64,000 nucleotides of DNA from Sporofaciens musculi (GCF_009830285.1 NZ_WUQX01000001.1:1-64000); one strand, 5' to 3'. Numbered from the stretch's first letter, positions 38,991 to 48,090 are shown. Made by a program: numbers and translations. The notes: generated from the sequence alone by a model not told the origin.

Positions 38991-39904
38991 AAGAAATATA
39001 ATCCTCCTGTGGGAAAAAGAAAGCGCCCATCCAATGGACCGGCGCTTTCTATAATCATTAAATTGAAATTACTCTGTAACAACTGAAGAACTCCCTGTGG
39101 AACCTGATTAGCCTGAGCAAGCATAGCCTGAGAAGCCTGAACCAGAATGTTGTTCTTAGTGTAAGCCATCATTTCCTTAGCCATATCAACGTCACGAATA
39201 CGGGACTCAGCAGCGGATAAGTTCTCTGTCTGAACACCTAAGTTGTTGATAGTATGCTCCAGACGATTCTGCAATGCACCGAAGTCGGAACGTAAGGATG
39301 ATACTGCATCAATTGCATCGTTTATAACGTTAATTGCGGCTGTAGCGCCTGTCTGGGTTGAAATATTAACACCCGTAACACCAGTATTGGTATCGCCGAT
39401 TCCGGTTGAACTCATCTGCTTCAAGGTAATCTTGATCTGATTGTTTGGAGAAGAAGTTTCACCTGCATGGATAGCAACTGCTTTTGAGGTAAATCCTTTG
39501 AACAATGTCGTACCATTGAAGTTAGCCGTATTACTGATTCGGTCAATCTCGTCCTTTAACGCAGTAATTTCCTTCATCTCATTACGGTTTGTGGAAGAAT
39601 AAGTTCCGTTTGCAGACTGAGTAGCCAACTCAACCATACGATTCAGCATGGAGTGAACTTCTGTCAAAGCGCCTTCTGCTGTCTGTACAAGAGAAACACC
39701 ATCTTCTGCGTTCTTCTGAGCTGTCTGCAGACCAGTGATCTGAGCACGCATCTTTTCAGAAATAGCAAGTCCGGCAGCGTCATCACCAGCGCGGTTGATT
39801 CTATAGCCAGATGACAATTTTTCCAGGTTCTTTGTTAAAGAAGAATTATTGTTAGTTAAATTTCTGTGTGAATTTAAAGCTGTAATATTATGTTGGATTC
39901 TCAT
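38915..39904 (-). CDS. fliC: Flagellin, copy 2, stop codon lost
   Basis: Conserved flagellin ends as in copy 1, with a variable segment FKGFTSKAVAIHAGETSSPN that resembles copy 3. Start at the ATG 39,902-39,904 (AGGAGG ahead); a longer frame upstream is an artefact. At the usual end (VLQLLQ) the other copies read CAGTAA, but here CAGAGTAA, a two-base AG insertion. This removes the stop and adds about 49 residues (SNFNLMIIESAGPLDGRFLF onward) through the terminator into the GT-A start. Without the insertion the protein would end at about 39,074. A sequencing error or a real alteration cannot be told apart. Confidence 0.85.
   Translation of the reverse strand: MRIQHNITALNSHRNLTNNNSSLTKNLEKLSSGYRINRAGDDAAGLAISEKMRAQITGLQTAQKNAEDGVSLVQTAEGALTEVHSMLNRMVELATQSANGTYSSTNRNEMKEITALKDEIDRISNTANFNGTTLFKGFTSKAVAIHAGETSSPNNQIKITLKQMSSTGIGDTNTGVTGVNISTQTGATAAINVINDAIDAVSSLRSDFGALQNRLEHTINNLGVQTENLSAAESRIRDVDMAKEMMAYTKNNILVQASQAMLAQANQVPQGVLQLLQSNFNLMIIESAGPLDGRFLFPTGGLYFLWISHLPSPFFLPTAGNPWNAAWIP
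39012..39051 (-). terminator. Terminator between flagellin 2 and glycosyltransferase A2
   Basis: Same GAAAGCGCC/GGGCGCTTTC hairpin with a T-rich tail as in the other cassettes, here read through in frame by the extended flagellin 2. Confidence 0.78.
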
Positions 39905-39928
39905 AGTTTTTCCTCCTTGAATTTGCGT

Positions 39929-39948
39929 CAGGAAATTCCTTTTTCCTG
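39929..39948 (-). promoter_or_regulatory. Flagellin 2 leader hairpin, possible CsrA site
   Basis: CAGGAA pairs with TTCCTG around a GGA-containing loop. Relative to the other copies (CAGGGA/TCCCTG) both sides of one base pair changed together, so pairing is kept; this covariation supports a real RNA hairpin. Confidence 0.6.
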
Positions 39949-40040
39949 CATATTTATTAATTTTTTTCTTTATAGAAGTGTTCGGGAGAACAATTAAGTA
40001 TATCTGCCTAAACCTGCCGGCGAACTGTTTAAAAAGGTAC
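39949..40040 (-). promoter_or_regulatory. Conserved flagellin upstream block, copy 2 (diverged)
   Basis: Keeps CAGTTCGCCGGCAGGT and CCCGAACACTTC but differs elsewhere: GTACCTTTTTAAACAG in place of GTACTTTTCTGGACAG, and TTTAGGCAGATATACTTAAT in place of CCGGACAGTATATTTTTT. It may be a promoter of different strength or control. Confidence 0.5.
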
Positions 40041-40059
40041 AGATAAGTGGACAAAATCC

Positions 40060-40677
40060 TTAATCTTCAAAATGAATTAGTTCCCGATATTCTCGAATAC
40101 GTTTATATAAAGTACTTCGTCCCACGTGACATAACGCCGCGAAATCTTCAGTAGATATGTAATCCATTTCCCATTGTTGATATAGTTCCTGAAAATTATC
40201 CGGCATAGGTATTTTGGGTTTTCCAAACCGAATTCCCCTTGCCTTGGCCGCCGCAATGCCTTCTGCCTGCCTTTGGCGAATATTGTTGCGCTCATTTTCT
40301 GCAACAAAAGAAAGAAGCTGCAATACAACATCACTGATAAAAGTCCCCAGCAAATCTTTTGTCCGTGTAGTGTCTAACAAGGGCATGTCCAGAATACGGA
40401 TATCAACCTTTTTTTCTTTTGTAATGACACGCCATTGTTCCATAATCTCCTGATAATTTCGGCCCAATCTGTCTATACTCTTTACAATAATCAGATCTCC
40501 TTCCCGGACACGCCGCATCATTCGCACATAAGCAGGTCGTTTGAAATTCTTCCCACTCTGTTTATCGATGTAAATATCTTTTGTGTCCATCCCCGCATCA
40601 AGGAGAGCAATCATTTGCCGTTCAATATTTTGTTCCTGCGTAGAGACTCGGATATAACCGTATACCTTATTGTTCAT
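40060..40677 (-). CDS. Serine site-specific recombinase (resolvase/invertase, Hin/Gin-like)
   Basis: A 205-residue small serine recombinase. Catalytic serine S12 lies in YGYIRVSTQEQ, with conserved arginines R10, R70 and R73 (SIDRLGRN). The E-helix region FVAENERNNIRQRQAEGIAA follows, then a C-terminal helix-turn-helix (STEDFAALCHVGRSTLYKRI). The ATG has GTAGGAGG ahead. It sits between the two inverted pairs of flagellin cassettes, 19 nt from the upstream block of copy 2 and in the same direction. Members of this family invert or resolve DNA at paired sites; the actual site here is not identified. Intact. Confidence 0.88.
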   Translation of the reverse strand: MNNKVYGYIRVSTQEQNIERQMIALLDAGMDTKDIYIDKQSGKNFKRPAYVRMMRRVREGDLIIVKSIDRLGRNYQEIMEQWRVITKEKKVDIRILDMPLLDTTRTKDLLGTFISDVVLQLLSFVAENERNNIRQRQAEGIAAAKARGIRFGKPKIPMPDNFQELYQQWEMDYISTEDFAALCHVGRSTLYKRIREYRELIHFED

Positions 40678-40793
40678 TTCATACCTCCTACATTGAATTT
40701 ACCTGATTTTGAGTATACATAAAAATATCCTGATTGCATAATCTTTCTTGATATACATCCATGAATCTTCACATGTTCCCAGAGGTATGGCAG

Positions 40794-40822
40794 TTGAATT
40801 CTTGATTGTTAAACGTTATAAT
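40794..40822 (+). promoter_or_regulatory. Sigma-A-like promoter of the small glycosyltransferase
   Basis: TTGAAT and a perfect TATAAT, 17 nt apart, about 27 nt before the ATG at 40,849. The recombinase is transcribed the other way from the same 170-nt region. Confidence 0.6.
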
Positions 40823-40848
40823 AGAAAAAACGAATGGGGAGGATGAAA

Positions 40849-41927
40849 ATGACTACAATAGGACTTGTTATGATTGTAAGAAATGAAAGCCGCAGTTTGG
40901 AAAAATGTTTATCATTGGCAGAAAAGCTCGTAGATGGAATCTACATTACAGACACCGGCTCAACTGACAATACAATAAAAATTGCTCAGGAATACAATGC
41001 ACATATTTCAGAATTTGAATGGTGCAATGATTTTTCGGCCGCCAGAAATTTTGCTCTTGAACAATCCCCTTGCGACTGGAATCTAATTCTGGATGCTGAT
41101 GAATATCTGGTTTCGGGAAAAAGAGCAGATATCCAGCGATTTGTAGACTCCGGCAGACATGTGGGTGCAATTGAGAGGCACGACAGCTATAGAGAAGCTA
41201 ACGGAGAAATTAGCCAAAGCTGTGTATTCACAACCCGGCTGGTTCCCAAAGGAACTTTTTATGAGGGGAAAGTACACGAACAGATTATAAGCGATCTTCC
41301 AATTGCTCCTCTTAATCTGGTTTTTGACCATGACGGCTATCTCCAAGGCGGTAAAGGGAAACGGAATCTGGAGATTCTTTTAGAAGAACTGGATAGCAAT
41401 CCTAATGACTCCTATCTTCTGTACCAGGTTTCACGGACATTATGGCTTATGAAAGAATTTGCAAGGGCAGACGGTTACTTTGAAAGATTCTATCAGCTTG
41501 TGCCTGACTCCGGAACAGGTTACCGTTCAAGCGGCGTGATATCGTATATCTATAATCTATTAGAGCTTAAAAATATGAGAAGGGTTTTCAGCTTATAGCC
41601 GCTGAAAAACAAAGCTTGGGCGCCTATGCAGACTTTCATTTCGCATGCGGAGCTTTCTATACTCAGGCCATTTTCGCAGATATACAGCATTATATTGGAT
41701 ATCTTCCGGAAATAGAGCAATCCTACCGAAGATGTCTGGAAATTGGGGAGGTGCCGGAGCACGAGGGTGTGTTTGGAAACGGTTCATTTAAAGCCGCATA
41801 TAATCTGGGCGTCTGGTTTGAGGTGAACGGCAAGGCCAAAGAAGCCTCGGCTTACTATAAAATGGCGGCAGAAAAGGGCTATCAGCCCGCCAAAGAGCGA
41901 TTGAAAAAAATTATTTTAAAAAATTGA
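40849..41927 (+). CDS. GT2 glycosyltransferase with TPR tail, one frameshift
   Basis: A separate glycosyltransferase, smaller than the cassette enzymes (about 360 residues when repaired). N-terminal GT2 fold: GLVMIVRNESRSLEKCLSLA, ITDTGSTDNTIKIAQEY, and the metal motif in NLILDADEYL. A TPR-like region follows (NPNDSYLLYQVSRTLWLMKE; later AAYNLGVWFEVNGKAKEASA). The frame breaks near 41,585 in a T4 run and continues as QLIAAEKQSLGAYADFHFAC. Resembles SunS/flagellin-linked glycosyltransferases. Start chosen at 40,849 behind GGGGAGG. It is divergent from the recombinase and upstream of flagellin copy 3. Confidence 0.78.
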
Positions 41928-42002
41928 GAAAAAGACTTAAGATATCTCAAAAACATACGATAATATAGGTGTCAAGAAGTTTTCGGTGCAGTCCAAATAA
42001 GT

Positions 42003-42093
42003 GTACTTTTCTGGACAGTTCGCCGGCAGGTCCGGACAGTATATTTTTTGCACTCCCGAACACTTCGCTTTTATAAAATAATGAATAATCATG
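42003..42093 (+). promoter_or_regulatory. Conserved flagellin upstream block, copy 3
   Basis: Same block as copy 1 in inverse orientation, starting at GTAC 42,003-42,006, with the two GGACAG repeats 21 nt apart and CACTCCCGAACACTTCGC. Upstream sequence is unrelated to that of the other copies except for a shared AAGT next to copy 4. Confidence 0.55.
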
Positions 42094-42113
42094 CAGGGAA
42101 AAGGACGTCCCTG
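42094..42113 (+). promoter_or_regulatory. Flagellin 3 leader hairpin, possible CsrA site
   Basis: CAGGGA/TCCCTG stem with loop AAAGGACG (GGA in loop), ten nt before the ribosome site AGGAGG at 42,124-42,129. Confidence 0.55.
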
Positions 42114-42136
42114 ACCAATTTCAAGGAGGAAAAACT

Positions 42137-42970
42137 ATGAGAATCCAACATAATATTACAGCTTTAAATTCACACAGAAATTTAACTAACAATAATTCTT
42201 CTTTAACAAAGAACCTGGAGAAGTTGTCATCTGGTTACAGAATCAACCGCGCTGGTGACGACGCTGCCGGACTTGCTATTTCCGAGAAGATGCGTGCTCA
42301 GATCACTGGTCTGCAGACAGCTCAGAAGAACTCCGAAGACGGTGTTTCTCTTGTACAGACGGCTGAAGGCGCTTTGACAGAGGTTCACTCCATGCTGAAT
42401 CGTATGGTTGAGCTGGCTACTCAGTCTGCTAACGGAACTTATTCTTCTACGAACCGTACTGAGATGCAGAAGGAAGTTAAAGCATTAAAGGCAGAAATTG
42501 ATAGAATCAGTAAGACAGCTAACTTTAACGGGACAACATTATTTACAGGTACTACAACAAGTGTGGTTATCCATGCTGGTGAGACATCATCTCCAAATAA
42601 TCAGATTACTATTACTTTGAAGACGATGAACACAACTACGATGGGAGATAATACGGTGGGTGTTAGCACTGTAAACATTGGGACTCAAGCACAGGCTACA
42701 GCTTCGATCGATACAATTAATAAGGCTATTGATGCCGTATCTTCTATGCGTTCCGACTTCGGTGCATTACAGAACCGTTTAGAGCACACCATCAACAACT
42801 TAGGTGTTCAGACAGAGAACTTATCCGCTGCTGAGTCTCGTATCCGTGACGTTGACATGGCTAAGGAAATGATGGCTTACACTAAGAACAACATTCTGGT
42901 TCAGGCTTCTCAGGCTATGCTTGCTCAGGCTAACCAGGTTCCACAGGGAGTTCTTCAGTTGTTACAGTAA
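42137..42970 (+). CDS. fliC: Flagellin, copy 3
   Basis: 277-residue flagellin, with terminal regions nearly identical to the other copies. The middle (TGTTTSVVIHAGETSSPNNQ; GVSTVNIGTQAQATASIDTI) is Thr-rich and closest to copy 2. Thr/Ser-rich central residues are the expected targets for O-glycosylation by the downstream enzymes. Ends with the normal CAGTAA. Intact. Confidence 0.93.
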   Translation: MRIQHNITALNSHRNLTNNNSSLTKNLEKLSSGYRINRAGDDAAGLAISEKMRAQITGLQTAQKNSEDGVSLVQTAEGALTEVHSMLNRMVELATQSANGTYSSTNRTEMQKEVKALKAEIDRISKTANFNGTTLFTGTTTSVVIHAGETSSPNNQITITLKTMNTTTMGDNTVGVSTVNIGTQAQATASIDTINKAIDAVSSMRSDFGALQNRLEHTINNLGVQTENLSAAESRIRDVDMAKEMMAYTKNNILVQASQAMLAQANQVPQGVLQLLQ

Positions 42971-43009
42971 TTTAGTAACACTATATCAGATTTTCAATTT
43001 AATGATTAC

Positions 43010-43044
43010 AGAAAGCGCCGGTCCATTGGATGGGCGCTTTTTTT
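43010..43044 (+). terminator. Terminator between flagellin 3 and glycosyltransferase A3
   Basis: AAAGCGCC and GGGCGCTTT stem followed by TTTTTCC; the GT-A ribosome site ACAGGAGG starts at its end. Confidence 0.8.
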
Positions 43045-43066
43045 CCACAGGAGGATTATATATCTT

Positions 43067-45183
43067 ATGGATATCATACTTACTATCTCCCTCCTTGCTT
43101 CCAACCGCAGGGAATCTCTGGAACGCTGTCTGGATTCCTTAAAACCACTCCTTGTGAAGATTCCAAGTGAATTAATTATTGTATTTACCGGAACAGACAA
43201 AAAGGTTCTGGAAATTGCCCAAAAGTATACTCCTCAGATTATAACCTTTGAATGGTGCAATGATTTCTCTGCCGCCAGAAATATCGGTTTAGAGGCTGCG
43301 CAGGGGAGTGGTTCCTGTACATTGATGACGACGAATGGTTTGATGATGTGGAACAGATCTGCCAGTTCTTCCTAAGCGGTGAGCATAAGCATTACCACAG
43401 CGCCCACTATATCCAGCGAAATTATCAGGATTGGTTTGGAACAAAATATTCTGACTTTTCCGCCTTCCGCATGGTACGCAGAATTCCTGAAGCCTGTTTT
43501 AGAGGGGCCATACACGAAGAATTAACTCCCCGCAGAGAGCCATGTAAATATTTCCATACTTATGTCCATCATTACGGATATGCAGGAAATGGCGAAAACA
43601 GGGAGGGACAAAAAACAGCCAGGAATATACCCCTGCTCTTGAAAGCTATACAGAACAATCCAGGGCATGTCAAGAATTACATGCAGACCACTAAGGAGTT
43701 TGACCTGGCAGGGGACTGGAAAAAGGCGGAGGAATACTGCCAAAAGGGGCGTGCTGTATGCCGGAAGTTTGGTGATACATTTTCAGAGGGGTGGCTTCAG
43801 GCTTATCTGTCCGGCTTGTTGTGCAAAAAGTCTGAAAAAGGAGAAGCGATTCTGGAGATAGAGTCTATGCTTAAGGCGGAGCATCCCAAGGAGTTGATTT
43901 CCCTTGTTTTATACCAGCAGTTGGTTCATCTGTGTGCAAATGGAGACGAACCAGAGAAAGCTGTCTGGTACGGCCGTAGATTTGAAGAACTGCTGGATTA
44001 CATGGAGGAAAATCCCTGCCTCTGGGTACAGCAAGGTTATGGTGAGTTTTGCGAAGATTATATTAAAGCCCCCGACCACCTCTATGGATTAAGAATGGAT
44101 TGTTCTGCCTCTGGGCTAAAGTTGAAGGACCAGAATACGGCGTTATTTTTTTTGAAACGGCTGCCCTGGGAACAAGGGGATATCCTATGCCGCTATTATC
44201 CGCAGTTTGAGCGCTGGAAAGAGAACTACGCTTCTTCTTTTTGGGAAATATTTTCTAAGCTTTGGTCACACGAGTATATCTGTTCAGATACGGCTGGTTC
44301 CCAAGCAGCTAGACTGCAGAAAAGCAGAGAAGCAGACAATTCGCTCAAAGATGGACGTCCTGTTTCGGTTTATCTGCTATTCCAAAAAGCGCTGTATCTG
44401 ATGGAAAATGATAAGCCCACAGAAGGAAAGGAGTTGTTTTCCCATTGTCTGGGTCATCCAGATTCATATGATACATATCTAAGGCAGTTATTCTTAAAAG
44501 AAGCCATTGGTCACCAGATAAATATGTCACTGTTGGCAAAGCAGATGGATTTAGCGGCATGGGACCGTTGCACGGACAAAGTCATACAGGAATTACCGTA
44601 TACATTAAACAGCCGGATTCAGGCGTGTGAATTACATCTGGGAAAAGAATATCCGCTTTACAGCCTGTGTCTAAAAAAATATCGGTTAGAGCAGAAGTTA
44701 TTTAAGGGCTTCCCTCTCTGGGAAGAACTGATACAAACACTAGAAGATTACTGTCTGTGCATTATGGAGTTTTACAAAGGCTTATACCGTGAGGAGATGT
44801 TTGAAGGGAAAAATATTTCCTGTCTGCCAAAGGAATGCCGTTTTGCAGCCACCGTTCTGGAAGCATTAGAGAAATTAGAGCAAATGCAGATGCCGGAGGC
44901 TGTTCGTCTGTTGAGTGATGCAATCCATGTCAAGACGGACATGTGGGGAGTGGTTACAGAGTTGTTCCGCCAGGCCGCCCGTCGGATGGATGACCCTGCC
45001 CTGCAGGCAGGAGACGAGTTCCTTAACCTTGCTGGCCAGATGAAGGAGACGCTTTATACTCTATTGGATGCAGGCCAGACGGCACAGGCTTCCCAGATTC
45101 TTAAGCAGGTCCTTCCGCTGATACCGGAGGAACTGGAATTAATCTGGATAGGCCAGGAATTAATAAGGAGGAGAAAGCTATGA
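43067..45183 (+). CDS. Flagellin-cassette glycosyltransferase A, copy 3, one frameshift
   Basis: GT2 plus helical repeats, about 705 residues. The frame breaks within the metal-binding motif near 43,305: a missing G in CAGGGGAGTGG turns the expected GEWFLYIDDDEWFDD into another frame, which recovers by the overlapping frame from 43,348. The remainder is clean (HLYGLRMDCSASGLKLKDQN; PEAVRLLSDAIHVKTDMW) and ends LELIWIGQELIRRRKL as in copy A1. It has a small insertion, residues about 390-415, compared with A1. Stop overlaps the B3 start as ATGA. Confidence 0.77.
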
Positions 45184-47207
45184 ATATACAGCTTACGATT
45201 TCCATGCTGGTATCGGACCGGATTGAGACCCTTGGGAAATGTCTTGCTTCGCTGAAACCACTTCTTAGGGAGCTGGACAGTGAATTGATTGTTGTCTTTA
45301 CCGGTAAAAATGAAGAAACGCTGGAGCTTGTACGCCAGTATACGTCCCACATTATTCCCTTTACCTGGTGTGATGATTTTGCCAAAGCTCGAAATGCAGG
45401 GCTGAAGGAAGGGCGGGGAGAATGGTTTCTGTATATTGACGACGATGAGTGGTTTGAAGATACAACAGAAATTATCCAGTTTTTTAAGAGTGGGGAATAT
45501 CGGCAGTATCAGTCTGCCTTTTATGTTGCACGAAATTATTTAGATTTTCAGGGGAAGCGTTATTCCGATGGAGGCGTGGGAAGGATGTGCCGTCTGACGC
45601 CGGAAACGGAGTTTGTGTTTCCAATCCATGAGAATCTCGTCCCACTTGGGGAGCCTTGCAAACATCTGTCAACATTTGTACATCATTACGGTTATGCAAG
45701 GAAGGAGTGTTTTGATGAGAAGGACACGAGGACCAGCCGTAACCTGCCTTTGCTTTTGGAAATGTACGAGAAAGACCCAGATTCTCCTCGATGCTGTATG
45801 CAGATTGCCCAGGAATACCGGAGTGTGAGCGAGTTTGGTCCAGCGGTTGAATACTGCAGGAGGGGGCTTGGGCTTGCCAGGAAGGAAAAACAGATTTATA
45901 ACTATGAGCTATGGTTACAGGTCCATCTTCCATTATTGATTTTTTATACGGGTGATTTAAGGCTTGCCTTGGAGGAGGGGGAGCGTATCCTTAAGCATCC
46001 GCGGACACTGGAATCCGCCGCCCTTCATCTAAGTGTGACACTTGTGGCGGTATGCCGTGGGCTGAAAGAATATAAGAAGGGGCTGAAATACGTCAATCTC
46101 TATCATGAGAAGTTTTGTTATCTTCTGGAGCATAAGGAAAAGGCTGTGCTGCAGAGCGCTGCAGGGATTACGTTTGATATGGCCGCGAAGGAAATGATTC
46201 CGGTCTATATGGACGGGTTGTTTTTTTCGTTAGAAGCAGAAGATTTCCAGATAGCAGGCCGGATTCTTTCCTGGCTTCCCTGGGAGGACAGGGAACAGCT
46301 CCTTCCTTATTATCCTCGGTTGGAGGAATGGAAAAAGAAGTATCAGGGGAAAAAGACAGCAATCTTGGAAGCGTATGCCAAGATGGATACAGAAAATCCT
46401 TATGTGCGTATACAGAAAGCACTTTATGCTGAGGGCCAGGGACATTTAAAAGAAACGGAAGAATTATGGAAAAACTGTACAAAGGACTGTCCGCCTGGTT
46501 TCCAGTGGGAATTGATAGAGATTGCCGTACGGAATCAATTTTTGCTGGAACCCATGTTGAAGCAAATGACACCGGAAGCCTGGAACGAGTATGCAAAGGC
46601 TGTGACGGACCATAAGAAATGGGTGGAAATGCAGCAGTTTTATCCGAAGATTATGCCTTTATTGGATGGATTCCCTTTTTATAGAAGGAGATTGGAACAG
46701 TGTTACCTTGAGAAGCTAATGACAAGGGAATTGTTGGAGGAAGTCAGACTAAGGGGCTTTTTGAAGGACTACTGTGAAAGCGTACTGGCTGATGCACAGG
46801 CAGTATATAAAGGGGAGGCTTTAGAGGCTCCAGAGACTTATGCCCTTCCGACCAGATACCGTTTCGCTTCAGCTCTCATAAATGCATTGAACCTTATAGA
46901 TGCAGGGAAACTAATTGAGAGTTTTCCGTTTTTAAAGGAGTCCCTTAAAATCTATCCCAAGATGTCCGGAGCAGTTGGGCAGTTGCTTCGTTACTTGGAG
47001 GAAGAAATACAATCTCCGAAACAAGTCATAACAGAAGAATTTATGTTACTTGGAGAGCAAGTCAAACAAATCCTGCGTGGTCTAATAAATGGAGGACAAT
47101 GGGACGAGGCTTATGGAGTCATGGAACAACTGCTGTCACTACTTCCAGATGACCTTGAAGTTTTGCAGATGAAACAGGAGATATTGCGGCAAGGGGCTAA
47201 AGCATAA
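45180..47207 (+). CDS. Flagellin-cassette glycosyltransferase B, copy 3
   Basis: 675 residues, GT2 fold with DDD in LYIDDDEWF. The first 170 residues differ from copy B1 at only a few positions, but the last 100 (KLIESFPFLKESLKIYPKMS; EEFMLLGEQVKQILRGLING) follow copy B2. Intact; AAGGAGG before its ATG. Probable flagellin glycosylation enzyme. Confidence 0.85.
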   Translation: MNIQLTISMLVSDRIETLGKCLASLKPLLRELDSELIVVFTGKNEETLELVRQYTSHIIPFTWCDDFAKARNAGLKEGRGEWFLYIDDDEWFEDTTEIIQFFKSGEYRQYQSAFYVARNYLDFQGKRYSDGGVGRMCRLTPETEFVFPIHENLVPLGEPCKHLSTFVHHYGYARKECFDEKDTRTSRNLPLLLEMYEKDPDSPRCCMQIAQEYRSVSEFGPAVEYCRRGLGLARKEKQIYNYELWLQVHLPLLIFYTGDLRLALEEGERILKHPRTLESAALHLSVTLVAVCRGLKEYKKGLKYVNLYHEKFCYLLEHKEKAVLQSAAGITFDMAAKEMIPVYMDGLFFSLEAEDFQIAGRILSWLPWEDREQLLPYYPRLEEWKKKYQGKKTAILEAYAKMDTENPYVRIQKALYAEGQGHLKETEELWKNCTKDCPPGFQWELIEIAVRNQFLLEPMLKQMTPEAWNEYAKAVTDHKKWVEMQQFYPKIMPLLDGFPFYRRRLEQCYLEKLMTRELLEEVRLRGFLKDYCESVLADAQAVYKGEALEAPETYALPTRYRFASALINALNLIDAGKLIESFPFLKESLKIYPKMSGAVGQLLRYLEEEIQSPKQVITEEFMLLGEQVKQILRGLINGGQWDEAYGVMEQLLSLLPDDLEVLQMKQEILRQGAKA

Positions 47208-47221
47208 TGCGATAGCCCCTT
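47191..47221. terminator. Bidirectional terminator after glycosyltransferase B3
   Basis: Perfect 9-bp stem AAGGGGCTA/TAGCCCCTT with a 13-nt loop that includes the B3 stop codon, followed by TTGTTATT. Also lies at the 3' end of the convergent gene at 47,230. Confidence 0.7.
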
Positions 47222-47229
47222 GTTATTAA

Positions 47230-48056
47230 TTATGCATGCAAATCTACAATATTTTCCGCCGCATCCAACTGGTCAAAACTAATCTGCTGATATCCTTTTA
47301 GATTTATCGCAGAATTCATTGGTTTCACAGAATCTAAAGTATAATTATAAATCACATGTGAATCCCATTTTATCCCTGAAAAATCCTTTTCAGTCTTATA
47401 TGTATAAGGCGACAGTTGGTTACCCGTGTAATCCGCATATCGCTGTTCAGCGATATGCGCCTGCTTCATTAAATCTTCCTTTGCTTTGGCAAGCCGCTGT
47501 AATGCATCTTCTGTGCTTTGCGCGCCTTTTAAGCCTTGAAGGATATTTTCAGTATTGTCATGCAAATCAGTTAGTTGCTTCTTCGCTCCTCCTCCCCAAA
47601 AGCTTCCCCATACAGCTTAGAGGCATTATCAATGCGAAAATGGGAAATACCTATAACGGAACTCATCTGCCATGACATATCCGCATATTGATTTTTCATC
47701 CATTTCGACAAAGTTTCTGATTTGACATCATCTCCTTGAGATACGGCTTTGTCATATTCTGATTGCATATATTTGATCTGTTCTTCCATACAGGTCAGGT
47801 TATCTACCGCATTCCCAACTGCATTATAATAACGGTCCATCTCACTTGCGACTTTTATAGGGACTTCTGTTTCTCTGATAAAAGACATGAGAGGCCCATT
47901 ACTCTTGCGGGTAAGCTCTGACATCTTTTGATGTAATTCCTGTTTCCATTCCCTTTCCTGAGAAACAGGTTTTTTGATAAAGCTGTTAAAAAATGAATGA
48001 AACGTATTTTTTCTAGCCGACTGCGTAAAAAGTAATCCTTGTGTGTTAATTTTCAT
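47230..48056 (-). CDS. Unknown helical protein, one frameshift
   Basis: Not recognised. About 275 residues if the two frames (48,056-47,571 and 47,565-47,230) are joined by a one-base shift in the GGAGGAGGAG run near 47,590 (giving KKQLTDLHDNTENILQGLKG). The protein is rich in Glu, Lys and Met with predicted helices throughout (ELHQKMSELTRKSNGPLMSF; NAVDNLTCMEEQIKYMQSEY; DALQRLAKAKEDLMKQAHIA). No signal peptide or membrane helix. It lies between cassettes 3 and 4, opposite in direction to both and just upstream of, or co-directional with, the AAA-ATPase gene. A ribosome site AAAGGAAAGAGG precedes the start. Confidence 0.55.
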
Positions 48057-48090
48057 AAGACACCTCTTTCCTTAAATTTTTATAGAGATT

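Larger units (their letters stand above)
34871..40040 (-). repeat. Flagellin-GT-GT cassette, copy 2
   Basis: Second minus-strand copy of the three-gene unit. Its upstream block is the most diverged of the four but begins at the same GTAC (40,037-40,040). It lies directly downstream of the recombinase gene. Confidence 0.85.
42003..47207 (+). repeat. Flagellin-GT-GT cassette, copy 3
   Basis: First plus-strand copy. Its glycosyltransferases are closest to cassette 1 over large parts, although that copy lies inverted about 9-14 kb away. Confidence 0.85.

Noticed and set aside
42003..42137. Sigma-28 promoter for the flagellin genes
   Set aside because: No TAAA-N15-GCCGATAT match at proper spacing was found in any of the four blocks; GCCGGCAG is too far from the consensus and lacks a -35.
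43300..43312. Slipped-strand phase variation of glycosyltransferase A3 at a G run
   Set aside because: The run is only four G. Similar one-base shifts occur in many other genes here, so an assembly indel is the simpler reading.
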